This document shows positions 17,199 through 26,967 of a stretch of DNA of 32,659 nt, piece after piece. The translations under genes were made by a program, and so were the position numbers. Under the pieces are notes generated by a model. It saw only the letters and a list, made by a program, of their open reading frames with translations, ran no database searches and was not told where the DNA came from. The first letter of the stretch is position 1. Each line of letters starts with the position of its first letter. Where the stretch lies: NCBI GenBank assembly GCA_947589015.1, contig CANPZF010000022.1:1-32659 (forward strand). The letters run 5' to 3'. Origin of the DNA: an uncultured Clostridia bacterium (lineage in GTDB: Bacteria > Bacillota > Clostridia > TANB77 > CAG-508).

Positions 17199-17323
17199 AA
17201 AAATAGTGAAAAAGATTATAATTACTTGCCAAGAATTTATATAAAAAAATGAAGTTCTAAAAAGGTGGCATAAAAATAAATATATGTAATAATTTGTTGT
17301 TATATTATAAAGAGGAGTATATG

Positions 17324-19078
17324 ATGTATATTATAGAAAAAATTGAAAAAGAAATAAAGGAATCTTATTATCAAAATAATTATCCTAATGATGGTCAGAG
17401 ATTTGTAGCTTGGTATTTAAGAAATATTTATAATTTAAATGAAGATGAAACTAAATATGCAGTTACAGATGGTCCAGATGATAAACAAATAGATGCTGTA
17501 TATATAGATGATACTAATTCTATAGTTCATATAATTCAAGGTAAATATTATAAAAGCTCTAATATTAATGCAGAACCTTTAAGAGAAGTATTATCTTCAT
17601 GGATTCAACTTAAAGATTTAGTAAGGTTACAGGAAAGTGCGAATAATAAATTAAAGCAGAGGCTGTCAGATATAAGTTTAGCATTAGATGAAGATTATGA
17701 TATTGAATTTGAATTAATTATTCCAAACAATTTAACAGAGTCTGCAAAATATGATTTAAAAACATTTCAAGAACAAATAGCTATATCAGAAGAATTTTCA
17801 GCCTCTTTATCAATTGTTAATGAAGAAGAGTTAGAAAGAAGATATGATATTGCGTTAGGTCAAGAAAATCCTAATATAGACTACACAATATTATTATCAG
17901 ATGGAAAATTTATGCAAATGCAACTAGCTGGAGTAAATGTGGTTATCGCTGCGATACCTCTTAAAGAATGTATAAAGATACCGCATATAAAAGATGGAGC
18001 TTTATTTAAAAAGAATGTAAGACAATCTTTAGGACTTAGCAATCAGGTTAATAAAGGTATTAAAGACAGTATTTATAATGATTCAAATAATTTCTTTTTC
18101 TATCATAATGGTATAACTGCTATTTGTACAAAAATGCAATTGGAAAATAATGAATTAAAATTAAAAGGATTTAGTGTTGTAAATGGTTGTCAGTCACTAA
18201 ATACAATATTATCATGTAGCGAAAAGGTTAAAGAAGAAGATAATTCATATATAATGTTTAGATTTTATGAAGTTCCTAATAGAGAAACAGGTGATAAGAT
18301 AAGTACATCTACTAATTCTCAAAGTGCAGTAAAGGCAAGGGACTTAAGAAGCAATGATAAAAGGGTTTTAGCTATAAAGAAAACTTTTGAGCAAAAATAT
18401 AGCATGGGGCAATTAATAACAAAAAGAGGGGAACAAAAAAATGCATCCAAAGATGATAAGTATGTTATTGATATTGAATTGTTAGGAAAATATTTAATGA
18501 CATGGCATTCTCAAAGACCTAATATTGCATATAGTCCAACCAAAATATTTGATAAATATTTTGATCAATTATTTAAAAAAGATTATGCTCCAGAAGATGT
18601 TCAAGCTTTGAATATTTTAGGAAAAAAAGTATTAAGCTATTGGACTAAAGATAATTTGCTTGGATTAAATGAATCATTATTGGCTATGAGAGCTTATGCT
18701 CCATACCATCAATTATATGGTGTGTCATTATTTTTTAGTATAGTTAATGGAATACCAGGAGAGTCAGTTATAAGTCCATCTTTAGCACTTAAAAAATTAG
18801 AAGAAAGTGATATGCTAGATTATATAATTAGAATGTCAGGAAAATGTCTAAATACAGCTTTGATTAATGCATCTGCGGAACCTCAACCAGTAAACAAAGT
18901 ATTTAGTCCACAAAACTGGATAAAGACAAAAAAATGTTTAAATGATATTAGAAGTACAATATCTAGTATGCTTAATACAATTAGTATGATTCCAGAAAAC
19001 GAAAAGACTTATAATAAAATAAAGAATGCATTAAAAGCGGAAAATGATGATTTTTATTCAAGATGGACTGCAGACTAG
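17324..19078 (+). CDS. AIPR-family abortive infection protein with nuclease-like N-terminus
   Basis: The 585-residue product has a C-terminal AIPR domain, the abortive-infection phage-resistance family named after lactococcal proteins. Hallmarks are FKKNVRQSLGLSNQVNKGI, FFFYHNGITAIC and LKGFSVVNGCQSLNTI (about 225-300). The N-terminal 80 residues resemble a restriction-endonuclease fold: DDKQIDAVYIDD (Asp57) and then HIIQGKYYK (Gln72, Lys74), that is, D-x(n)-QxK as in Mrr-like nucleases. It probably kills or arrests infected cells by cutting nucleic acid. AGAGGAG precedes tandem ATGs at 17321 and 17324; the second has the better spacing of six bases. It stands at the left edge of the defence island with its own terminator. 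Confidence 0.82.
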   Translation: MYIIEKIEKEIKESYYQNNYPNDGQRFVAWYLRNIYNLNEDETKYAVTDGPDDKQIDAVYIDDTNSIVHIIQGKYYKSSNINAEPLREVLSSWIQLKDLVRLQESANNKLKQRLSDISLALDEDYDIEFELIIPNNLTESAKYDLKTFQEQIAISEEFSASLSIVNEEELERRYDIALGQENPNIDYTILLSDGKFMQMQLAGVNVVIAAIPLKECIKIPHIKDGALFKKNVRQSLGLSNQVNKGIKDSIYNDSNNFFFYHNGITAICTKMQLENNELKLKGFSVVNGCQSLNTILSCSEKVKEEDNSYIMFRFYEVPNRETGDKISTSTNSQSAVKARDLRSNDKRVLAIKKTFEQKYSMGQLITKRGEQKNASKDDKYVIDIELLGKYLMTWHSQRPNIAYSPTKIFDKYFDQLFKKDYAPEDVQALNILGKKVLSYWTKDNLLGLNESLLAMRAYAPYHQLYGVSLFFSIVNGIPGESVISPSLALKKLEESDMLDYIIRMSGKCLNTALINASAEPQPVNKVFSPQNWIKTKKCLNDIRSTISSMLNTISMIPENEKTYNKIKNALKAENDDFYSRWTAD

Positions 19079-19173
19079 AATAAAGTTTTTAATAAGAGCA
19101 ATAAGAGCTATATTTAATATGGAATTTTTGAATAATTCTAATAAATAATTAAATATAAATTGAGAAGTTTAAT

Positions 19174-19203
19174 AAAAAGCCGAGAATTAACTTGGCTTTT
19201 TTA
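19174..19203 (+). terminator. Terminator after the AIPR gene
   Basis: AAAAAGCCGAG (19174-19184) pairs with CTTGGCTTTTTT (19191-19202) around a six-base loop, ending in a T run. Confidence 0.85.
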
Positions 19204-19350
19204 GATTCATATATACCATTATCAAGCACATTTGGATTTATATTATATACTAGAGAAGATAAAAATACAAAAGAATTAGTTAATTATTTAGATTTGTTAG
19301 ACTAGAAAGATTCGAATTTGAAAAAAATAAGTTTAAACGAATATATAATG

Positions 19351-19460
19351 TGCATTATGAGAAGCTAAAGGATGAACATAAAAATTGAATGTTGTACTTA
19401 TATTTGAGCATGTCCAAGTCTTGCTGCCACAACTGCCACATCTACATGTTGAGATATAAT
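19351..19460 (-). pseudogene. Remnant of a tyrosine integrase C-terminus
   Basis: Read on the minus strand this encodes HVDVAVVAARLGHAQI and then, after a one-base shift, STTFNFYVHPLASHN. That matches the C-terminal end of the intact integrase at 28918-30108 (IDVAVVAARLGHAQI, TTTYNFYVHPIISHN). A run of 20 bases (19408-19427) is identical to 29018-29037. The fragment has an internal stop, a frameshift, and Phe in place of the catalytic Tyr, so it is dead. It marks an earlier insertion of a related element. Confidence 0.85.
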
Positions 19461-19610
19461 CGATATTATATTTGATGGGTTATAGCTATTATTATAGAGC
19501 AGAAAAATTAACTATAAAAAGAGAACCATATAAAAGAAATACAAGCCTAAAGGAATAGTAGTATTGTATTATTAAATACAAGAAATAGATTATATTACAG
19601 AAGGAGTAAT

Positions 19611-19769
19611 ACGAAAGACGACACAGAGAAAGAAAATATAACTAAACAAATAAATACTGTTACTATTGAATTAAATAAGGTTAGAAAAGAAATTAGAATG
19701 TGTGATGAAGTAGTAAAAAATGTTCCTAATATAAAAGAAGACCTAAAAGAATTAGATGAAAAGGAATAG
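19611..19769 (+). pseudogene. Possible C-terminal remnant of a mobilisation relaxase
   Basis: An open frame ends at TAG 19767 and encodes a charged, coiled-coil-like tail including INTVTIELNKVRKEIRMCDEV and then NIKEDLKELDEKE. Relaxases of clostridial mobilisable elements often end with such a segment (IxxLRKEhKLCxxI...IKExL). The match is of pattern only; no catalytic part is left. Its position beside an integrase scrap supports the idea. Confidence 0.3.
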
Positions 19770-20077
19770 GAAAAAGTAAAAGCGAAAAATAAAAGATCCG
19801 AGAGATTGTGAGCGATAAAATAATAAAAAGAAGTGCAATAATCATAAAAAAAGAACAAAAAACAAAACTGTAAATAAAAAACAGCTAAAAAACTTGACAA
19901 ACTTTAAGAAATATGTTAGCATAAATTTGCATATAAAAAAGCACAACATATAAATTAGGTATATGCTATGCTTGAGCAACTTATTGCTATCTTCTTTTCT
20001 AATGATAGTATACATTTTTTTCATAGAAAAGTCAAATTGATCTAATATGCTAGTTTTATAGTATAGGAGGACAAAAT

Positions 20078-20362
20078 ATGGTTTATGTAGATAAGGTTCA
20101 TTATAAGACTGATGAACATGGATGTAAAGTAATATCAAAAATGAAATGGACAAACGATAAAAATGAGTGGGCATCAAAAGAATGTACGAAAGCAGAAATG
20201 ATTGATTTTATTAATCAAAATCCAAATTCTGCAAAAACTAAATATTTAAGATATGGTTATTGGACAACCGGAGAAGACATCAGAGTTATAAATAACAAAT
20301 ATCTAAGAACTGATGCAAATAAAGTAGAAGAAGATAATTTAGGAGAACTTCCAGAGTATTAA
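20078..20362 (+). CDS. DUF3892-like small protein
   Basis: The 94-residue protein resembles DUF3892. It opens with an ISKMKWTNDKNEW strand pair, has the helix TKAEMIDFINQNP, then a GEDIRVINNKYLRTDAN segment and a DNLGELPEY end; the family characteristically closes with a DNL..LP motif. Its function is unknown. The ribosome binding site ATAGGAGGACAAAAT is near perfect. It is followed by a terminator and then directly by the type I restriction-modification operon. It may be a cargo gene of the island; it shows no nuclease or membrane features. Confidence 0.6.
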   Translation: MVYVDKVHYKTDEHGCKVISKMKWTNDKNEWASKECTKAEMIDFINQNPNSAKTKYLRYGYWTTGEDIRVINNKYLRTDANKVEEDNLGELPEY

Positions 20363-20366
20363 AAAT

Positions 20367-20398
20367 AAAGTAGTATCCTAACTGCTACTTTTGTTTTT
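20367..20398 (+). terminator. Terminator before the type I restriction-modification operon
   Basis: AAAGTAG (20367-20373) pairs with CTACTTT (20385-20391), followed by TGTTTTT. It lies between the DUF3892 stop and the AGGAGG of the next gene, so it could also attenuate read-through into the operon. Confidence 0.6.
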
Positions 20399-20409
20399 AG
20401 GAGGTAAAT

Positions 20410-20967
20410 ATGTTAAAAAAATTAAAAAATGTTGCTGAAATTATTTTTTGCATACTCGAAAAAGGAAATGAAGAAAAAAAATTGTTAACACCAGCTAATT
20501 TATTAGAAAATAATCAAATATCTTATATTAATAAAGACTATAAATTTAAAAAAGATGAATCAGTAATAATAAAAAAGAATGATATTTTATTAAAAAGAAT
20601 TAATCCCACTTATATTAATTTTATAGAAGATATTCCTGAAGATATTTATGCAGGGAATAACCTTATTATAATTAGAGCTAAAGAAATTAATGCAAAATAT
20701 TTAGCAGCTATATTAAATATTAATATTGAGAAATTTGTTAAAAAAAGTTCTGTTGGAGCAATTATTCCATCTATAGGTAGAAAAGAAATAGAAGAATTTA
20801 ATATTGAAATATGTAGTGAAAAACAGCAAGACTTATTAGGTGAATATTGGATAAAAACTATAAAAAAGAGAAAATTTGAATTACAAAAAATAGAATTAGA
20901 AAAGCAGAAGAGTATTGTAATAGTTAAAAATTTTATAAATGAAATAGGAGGAAGTAAAAATGACTAA
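20410..20967 (+). CDS. Half-length type I specificity (HsdS-like) subunit
   Basis: This 185-residue protein has one target-recognition domain and one C-terminal helix. The pattern is LKNVAEIIF, then KKNDILLKRINP, IYAGNNLIIIRAKEINAKYLAAILN, and GAIIPSIGRKEIEEFNIEIC, followed by the coiled-coil dimerisation helix IKKRKFELQKIELEKQKSIV. A full HsdS has two such units. It overlaps hsdM by eight bases and is the first gene of the operon, while a full-length HsdS lies on the other side of hsdM. It could dimerise to give a second specificity, or modulate assembly. Gene order and intact frame argue against a simple decayed copy. Confidence 0.72.
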   Translation: MLKKLKNVAEIIFCILEKGNEEKKLLTPANLLENNQISYINKDYKFKKDESVIIKKNDILLKRINPTYINFIEDIPEDIYAGNNLIIIRAKEINAKYLAAILNINIEKFVKKSSVGAIIPSIGRKEIEEFNIEICSEKQQDLLGEYWIKTIKKRKFELQKIELEKQKSIVIVKNFINEIGGSKND

Positions 20968-22528
20968 TATAGAGGATATCAAAAATGCATTATGGGCAGG
21001 TGCGAACACATTTAGGGATAGTATAGATGCCGCTAATTATAAAGATTATGTTTTATCAATGTTATTTGTAAAGTATTTAAGTGATACATATAAGGAAAGC
21101 GTTGAAAATTTAAAAAAAGAGTATTTTGGAATAAGATTAGAAAGGCAAATAGAAAATTTACCTTTTTGCTTAAAAAGGGAGCACACTTTTGAATATATAG
21201 ATGAAAATAAATATGCGAATGATATAGGAACAAAAATTAGTGAAGCCTTAACAGGCATAGAGAGTTCAAATCCAATATTAGCAGGGATATTTAGGGGAAT
21301 TGATTTTAATAGTGAAGCAAATTTAGGAAAAAAAGAACAAAAAAATCCAATGCTTAGAAACTTAATTGAAGATTTCGAAAACTTAGATTTAAGGCCAAGT
21401 ATGATAGAAACGAACGGAGAACAGGTACCTTCTGATGTAATTGGAGATGCATATGAATATATGATAGGAGAGTTTGCTACAATGGCAGGAAAGAAAGCGG
21501 GCTCTTTCTTTACACCACAGGAAGTTTCAGAAATAATGGCACAAATAGTTAATCCACAACCAGGGGATAGAATTTATGATCCAACATGTGGTTCGGGTTC
21601 ACTTTTAATCAGAGCTGCAAGAAGAGGCGGCTTCAATAATGTGCAAATTTATGGACAAGAAGTTAGTAGTTCTGCAATTTCTATGGCTAGAATGAATATG
21701 TTTATTCATGATATAAAGGATGCAAAAATTGCATGGGGTGACACACTTGCCAGTCCGCAACATCTTGATAGTGATGGAAATTTGATGAAATTTGAATGCA
21801 TTGTGGCTAATATGCCTTTTAGTAAAGATAAGTGGGCAGCAGGTTTTAATCCAAGAGGTGAGGTTTCTACTGAAAATGATAAAAATAGAAAAAAAGTAGA
21901 GTTTAAAATGGAACCATCACTCGATAAATTTCATAGATTTGATTATGGAATTCCTCCAGCAAGTAAAGGAGATTGGGCTTTTCTAATGCACATGATTGCT
22001 AGTATGAGTGGAAATGGCAGAATAGCTGCTGTAGCTCCTCATGGAGTTTTGTTTAGAGGTGCATCAGAAGGAAAGATTAGATCAGAAATAATTCAAAAAA
22101 ATTTAATTGATGCGGTTATAGGACTGCCAGAAAATATTTTTTATGGAACATCAATTCCAGCATGCATTTTAATTTTTAAGAAAGGAAAAAGAAACTCGGA
22201 TATTTTATTTATTGATGCATCTAAAGAATATGGAAAGGAAAAATCAAAGAATAAATTAACACCTAATAATATTAAAAAGATTGTAGAAACATATAAGAGA
22301 TATATTAATGGTGAAAATGTTGAAGAAAAAAAATATAGTCATATTGCTTCTAGAGAAGAAATTAAAGAGAATGACTATAACTTAAATATACCTAGATATA
22401 TAGAAACATACGAAGAAGAAAAATTTATAGATATAGAAAAAATAAATATAGATATAGACAAACTTAGAGAACAAATATCTATTACTGAAAATGAAATAGA
22501 TGAATGCTTAAGGGAGTTAGGAATATGA
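20960..22528 (+). CDS. hsdM: Type I restriction-modification DNA methyltransferase (HsdM)
   Basis: HsdM is the N6-adenine methyltransferase subunit. The N-terminal HsdM helical domain (LWAGANTFRDSIDAANYKDYVLSMLFVKYL, about 11-40) contacts HsdS. The S-adenosylmethionine motif is DPTCGSGSLL (207-216), preceded by GSFFTPQEVSEIM. The catalytic motif IV is NMPF (284-287) where NPPF is most common; Asn, the second Pro and Phe are kept, so activity is plausible. Length (522) is normal. The start overlaps the half-length HsdS gene by eight bases, and the stop shares ATGA with the full HsdS gene, so translation of all three is coupled. Confidence 0.93.
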   Translation: MTNIEDIKNALWAGANTFRDSIDAANYKDYVLSMLFVKYLSDTYKESVENLKKEYFGIRLERQIENLPFCLKREHTFEYIDENKYANDIGTKISEALTGIESSNPILAGIFRGIDFNSEANLGKKEQKNPMLRNLIEDFENLDLRPSMIETNGEQVPSDVIGDAYEYMIGEFATMAGKKAGSFFTPQEVSEIMAQIVNPQPGDRIYDPTCGSGSLLIRAARRGGFNNVQIYGQEVSSSAISMARMNMFIHDIKDAKIAWGDTLASPQHLDSDGNLMKFECIVANMPFSKDKWAAGFNPRGEVSTENDKNRKKVEFKMEPSLDKFHRFDYGIPPASKGDWAFLMHMIASMSGNGRIAAVAPHGVLFRGASEGKIRSEIIQKNLIDAVIGLPENIFYGTSIPACILIFKKGKRNSDILFIDASKEYGKEKSKNKLTPNNIKKIVETYKRYINGENVEEKKYSHIASREEIKENDYNLNIPRYIETYEEEKFIDIEKINIDIDKLREQISITENEIDECLRELGI

Positions 22529-23778
22529 ATGAAGAAGTTAGAAAAAGAATAGATTTAATAAAAAGAAACATTTTACCCCAAAATTATAAGAATACTTCCA
22601 TTGGAATAGTACCTGTCGATTGGATTGAAAATAAATTAGAAAATATTGGTATTTTTTCAAAAGGAAGAGGTATACCAGGATATGAAATGCAACAAACTGG
22701 AAAACCATGTATAGGATATGGAGATATATATACTAAATATTCATATATATGTGAAAAAGCAATTAATCATATAAGCGATGAAGTAGCAAAAGAAAGTACA
22801 AAAATAAAAAATGGTACATTACTATTTACTGGATCAGGAGAAACAGCAGAGGAAATAGGAAAATGTATATGCTATGAGGGAAATGAAGATGCATATGCAG
22901 GTGGAGATATTATAATATACAATAGTGATGAAGTTGATGGAGGATTTATTTCATTTCAAAATGGAACACAAAAAATAATAAGAATCAAAGCTAAATTAGC
23001 ACAAGGACATTCTGTTGTACATATATATGAAAACAATATAAAAGCCATTCCAATTGTTTATCCATCAACGAAAATGGAACAAAAAAAGATATCCAATTTA
23101 CTAAAAAAATGGAATAATTTAATTAATTATCAAAAAGAATTGATAATTAAAGTTGAAGAACAAAAGAAATATGTATTTGATAAAATACTAGAGCCAAAAC
23201 AATCATGGAAAGAAGTACCTCTAAAAGAAATATTAAAAGAAAGAAAGGAATATGCAAAAAAAAGCGACATATATCCACATGTTACTTTATCAATAGATGG
23301 AATATATAAAAAAGGTGAGAAATATAATAGAGATTTCTTAGTAAAAGATAAAGAAAAAAACTATAAAGTGACACATAAAAATGATTTATGTTATAATCCT
23401 GCAAACTTAAAATTTGGTGTAATATGCTTAAATAGGTTTGGAAATGCAATCTTTTCTCCAATATATGTTACTTTTGAAATAAATAAAAAATATAATCCAG
23501 CTATATTAGAAGCTATTTTAACTAGTAGTAGATTCTTAAATAAAGTCAGAAAATATGAAGAAGGAAGTATATACGAAAGACAAGCTGTGAAAGCTAATGA
23601 TTTTATAAAAGGAAAAATAAAATTACCAGTAAATGATGAAGAATTAAATAGAATTGTGAAAGTAATTAATTTATATAACGAAGAAATAAAGATGCAAAAA
23701 GAAAAATTAGAATTAATAGAAAATCAACAAAAAACAATGATAGAACTATTAACGTTGGGAGTAGTAAGAGTAAAATAG
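22525..23778 (+). CDS. hsdS: Type I restriction-modification specificity subunit (HsdS)
   Basis: HsdS chooses the bipartite DNA target for both methylation and cleavage. The 417-residue protein has the classic double layout. TRD1 begins at IGIVPVDWIENKLENIGIF, and the central spacer helix contains KKISNLLKKWNNLINYQKELI. TRD2 begins WKEVPLKEILKERKEY, and the C-terminal helix ends ENQQKTMIELLTLGVVRVK. The start is ATG 22525, overlapping the hsdM stop as ATGA with GGGAG eight bases upstream; an in-frame ATG at 22504 lacks a ribosome binding site. The two TRDs are unalike, so an asymmetric target is expected. Confidence 0.9.
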   Translation: MNEEVRKRIDLIKRNILPQNYKNTSIGIVPVDWIENKLENIGIFSKGRGIPGYEMQQTGKPCIGYGDIYTKYSYICEKAINHISDEVAKESTKIKNGTLLFTGSGETAEEIGKCICYEGNEDAYAGGDIIIYNSDEVDGGFISFQNGTQKIIRIKAKLAQGHSVVHIYENNIKAIPIVYPSTKMEQKKISNLLKKWNNLINYQKELIIKVEEQKKYVFDKILEPKQSWKEVPLKEILKERKEYAKKSDIYPHVTLSIDGIYKKGEKYNRDFLVKDKEKNYKVTHKNDLCYNPANLKFGVICLNRFGNAIFSPIYVTFEINKKYNPAILEAILTSSRFLNKVRKYEEGSIYERQAVKANDFIKGKIKLPVNDEELNRIVKVINLYNEEIKMQKEKLELIENQQKTMIELLTLGVVRVK

Positions 23779-23800
23779 ATTTTAGATAGGGGGCTAAAAA

Positions 23801-26800
23801 ATGCCAAATCATTTAATTTTTAATGAAAGACCAGAATGTCAAGATAGAATGATAAAATTTTTAGAAAATTTAGGATATACTTATGTTTCAAGAAGTGAAG
23901 CAGAAAATAAAAGAGGAAGATTATCAAATGTAATTTTTGAAGATGAATTAATAAGATTTTTAAACAAGCAAACATATAAATATAATGGTTATGAGTTTAA
24001 TTTCTCTGGAGAATCAATTTCAAAAGCTGTTAAAGCTTTAGATTCATCTTTGCTACAAGGTTTAAGTTTAGCAAGTAAAGAAGTTTACAATTTATTGACA
24101 TTAGGTATAAGTTTAGAGGAAGATATCACAATAGATAAAGACATGCCAGTAAAACAATCTTTTGACTTACAATATATAGATTTTGATCATCCAGCTGAAA
24201 ATATTTGGCAGGTGACAGAAGAATTTAGCGTAGAAAGATCTAATGGACAGTATTGTAGACCAGATATAGTGATAATGGTTAATGGAATTCCATTAGTAGT
24301 AATTGAATGTAAAAAATCCAGTATAGATATAAAAGAAGGAATTTTACAAAATGTAAGAAATATGATGCCAGATTATATACCTCAGTTATTTAAGTATAGT
24401 CAGTTAGTATTAGCAGTAAATCCAAATAAAGTAGTGTATGGAACAACAGGAACAACAGCCGATTATTTTGTTGAATGGAGAGAAGATGAAAATTATTTGG
24501 ATTGGCAAAAAGATATATGTATGAAATGTTCGCCAGATGGACAAGTATTAGAACAAGACAAAATTTCAGTGTCTTTATTAGAAAGAAATAGACTGTTAGA
24601 AATAATAAGATATTTTATTATTTATGATAGCAATATAAAAAAGATAGCAAGACATCAGCAGTTTTTTGCGGTGAAAAATGCTATGAATAGAATAATTGAA
24701 AATAATCAAAGTGAACATAAAGGAGGAGTAATTTGGCATACACAAGGGAGTGGTAAATCGTTAACAATGGTAATGTTGGTAAAAATGATACAATTAAAGA
24801 AAGCAAAAGAGATACCAAGATTCATTATTGTTACTGATAGAATCAATCTTGATAAGCAAATTAGAGATAATTTTGCCAATTCTCAAATGGAACCAGTCAG
24901 AGCAGGCACGGGTAAGGGATTAAAAGTTTTATTAAAAGATAAAAGCAACATAGTAATTACTACTTTGATTAATAAATTTGAGACAGTTTGTAAAAATCAC
25001 TATTTAGAGGCTGACAGTGAAAAATTTTATGTGCTTATTGATGAAGCACATAGATCACAATATAGTTCAATGTATAATTATATGAGAGAAGTTTTACCAA
25101 ATGCGACACTTATTGCATTTACAGGAACACCTTTAATATCTTCTAAGAAAAAAAATACGTATAAAAAGTTTGGAAGTCCAATACATAATTATACAATGAA
25201 ACATTCAATTGAAGATAAAATTACTGTTCCTTTAGTATATGAAGGAAGGAAGGTTAAACAGAACGATCCTTCAGATACAATTGATACATATTTTGAAAGC
25301 CTAACTGAAAATTTAACAGATGATATGAAGAAAAAATTGAAGGAGAAATATAGTAAGTTTTCTAAATTAGCAATAGCTAGTAGCAGAATAAATTTATTAG
25401 CCTTTGATATATACGATCATTTTATAAACTATTGTATACCCAAAGGCCTAAAAGCTATGATAGTTTGTTCTTCTAGAGGAGCTGCGGTTGAAATGTTTGA
25501 GGTGTTAAAAAACATGAAAGCGGCGAATCCAAGAGTTATAATAACTTTTGGAGATAAAGAAGAAGGTGAAGATGACCAAAATACACTATCAGCGATAAAA
25601 AGAATTAAAGAATATCATGAGAAAATAGTAAAACCTTTATTTGGAGATAATGATGAAAAATATGATGAAAGTGTTTGCGATAATTTTAAAAATCCCGAAG
25701 GAGAAATAAATATCCTTATTGTAAAAGATAAACTTTTGACTGGATTTGATGCACCAATAGCGGGAGTATTATATATAGATAAATCAATGCAAGAACATAA
25801 TTTACTTCAAGCTATTTCTCGTGTAAATCGTGTGTATAAAAATAAGGATTTTGGACTTATAGTTGATTATTGGGGGGTTTTTTCTAAACTAAATAAAGCC
25901 ATAGATATGTATAATGATGCAGAATCAAAATTTAATGAATATGATAGTGAAGATATAGAAGATGCAATTTTTGGACCAATTGATGAAAAGAATAGGTTAG
26001 AAGAATTAAATAAAAAGTTATGGGAACTATTTAACAATATACCGAGTACTGCAACATCGAATGAATGGCAGCTTGTATTAAAAGATGAAATGGTAAGAAA
26101 AGACTTTTATACGAAATTAAAAGAATTTGCTAATACATTAAATTTGGCTTTAACAAATAGACAGATTTTTACTGAAGTAGGTATAAATCAAATAGAAAAA
26201 TATCGACAAGATTATTTGTTTTTTAAAAAATTAAAAAATGCAGTTATAGTTAGATATGATGATAAAATAGACTATTCTCAATATGAAGAAGGAATAAAGA
26301 ATCTAATTGATACTTTTGTGAATGCTTCAGAAGTTACTCAAATTATTTCTCCGGTTTCTATTGGAGATGAAAAAGAAATGGAGAGATTATTAAATTCAAT
26401 GGATTCAGACGAAGCAAGAGCTGATGCAATTAAAACCAGAATAGAGTCAGAATTAAAGCAAATTAGATATGATGATCCAATTTTATATGAAGAATTTTCA
26501 ACTAAGATAAAAAAGACTCTTGCGGAATATGAACAAAATAGAGATGCGGATAAATACTATGAAAATATGGAAATAATGGCTGATGATTTTAGAAACGGCA
26601 GAGTTTCGAGAGATTATCCATCTAAAATAGCCAATGATAGTGATAGTAAGGCTTTTTATGGAGTAATAATTACTATATTAAAAAATGAAAAGGTTAGCAT
26701 TATTTCAGAAGAAATTGAAGAAAAAATATCAGATTATTCTATAAATATAAAAAAGGCTATAGCAGATAATACCAAAAGAGATTGGAAAAATAACGAGATG

Positions 26801-26944
26801 GTCCATAAAGCAATACATAGAATATTAGATGATTATTTATTTGAAATATTTGAGGAATTGGGAATTGAAGTAACTAACAAAAATATTTATATTATTGATT
26901 TAATTATTGACGAAATAATGAAGATTGCAATAGTAAGATATTGA
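23801..26944 (+). CDS. hsdR: Type I restriction endonuclease (HsdR)
   Basis: HsdR is the motor and nuclease subunit that translocates and cuts unmodified DNA. The nuclease site is PDIVIMVNGIPLVVIECKK, with Asp155, Glu169 and Lys171 forming the PD-(D/E)xK triad. The helicase part has HTQGSGKS (313-320), DEAHRSQYSS (414 onward), AFTGTPL, KLLTGFDAP and QAISRVNRVY, motifs of superfamily 2. Length (1047) is normal and no motif is missing. It follows hsdS by 22 bases with a GGGGG-type ribosome binding site. With an intact R, M and S set the system looks functional. Confidence 0.95.
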   Translation: MPNHLIFNERPECQDRMIKFLENLGYTYVSRSEAENKRGRLSNVIFEDELIRFLNKQTYKYNGYEFNFSGESISKAVKALDSSLLQGLSLASKEVYNLLTLGISLEEDITIDKDMPVKQSFDLQYIDFDHPAENIWQVTEEFSVERSNGQYCRPDIVIMVNGIPLVVIECKKSSIDIKEGILQNVRNMMPDYIPQLFKYSQLVLAVNPNKVVYGTTGTTADYFVEWREDENYLDWQKDICMKCSPDGQVLEQDKISVSLLERNRLLEIIRYFIIYDSNIKKIARHQQFFAVKNAMNRIIENNQSEHKGGVIWHTQGSGKSLTMVMLVKMIQLKKAKEIPRFIIVTDRINLDKQIRDNFANSQMEPVRAGTGKGLKVLLKDKSNIVITTLINKFETVCKNHYLEADSEKFYVLIDEAHRSQYSSMYNYMREVLPNATLIAFTGTPLISSKKKNTYKKFGSPIHNYTMKHSIEDKITVPLVYEGRKVKQNDPSDTIDTYFESLTENLTDDMKKKLKEKYSKFSKLAIASSRINLLAFDIYDHFINYCIPKGLKAMIVCSSRGAAVEMFEVLKNMKAANPRVIITFGDKEEGEDDQNTLSAIKRIKEYHEKIVKPLFGDNDEKYDESVCDNFKNPEGEINILIVKDKLLTGFDAPIAGVLYIDKSMQEHNLLQAISRVNRVYKNKDFGLIVDYWGVFSKLNKAIDMYNDAESKFNEYDSEDIEDAIFGPIDEKNRLEELNKKLWELFNNIPSTATSNEWQLVLKDEMVRKDFYTKLKEFANTLNLALTNRQIFTEVGINQIEKYRQDYLFFKKLKNAVIVRYDDKIDYSQYEEGIKNLIDTFVNASEVTQIISPVSIGDEKEMERLLNSMDSDEARADAIKTRIESELKQIRYDDPILYEEFSTKIKKTLAEYEQNRDADKYYENMEIMADDFRNGRVSRDYPSKIANDSDSKAFYGVIITILKNEKVSIISEEIEEKISDYSINIKKAIADNTKRDWKNNEMVHKAIHRILDDYLFEIFEELGIEVTNKNIYIIDLIIDEIMKIAIVRY

Positions 26945-26967
26945 CAATAAACTTAGGAGGAATTAAT

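Larger units (their letters stand above)
19204..20077. other. Decayed mobile DNA between the AIPR gene and the DUF3892 gene
   Basis: No intact gene is visible in about 870 bases. The stretch holds an open-frame scrap ending at TAG near 19303 (TREDKNTKELVNYLDLLD), the integrase remnant and a possible relaxase tail annotated separately. It ends in an AT-rich leader with AGGAGG before the DUF3892 gene. The pattern is that of an old element that has lost most of its genes. Confidence 0.6.

Noticed and set aside
19595..20177. Minus-strand hydrophobic open frames in the decayed region
   Set aside because: The composition is that of complemented A-rich DNA, with no ribosome binding sites and no recognisable motif. 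One overlaps the well-supported DUF3892 gene.
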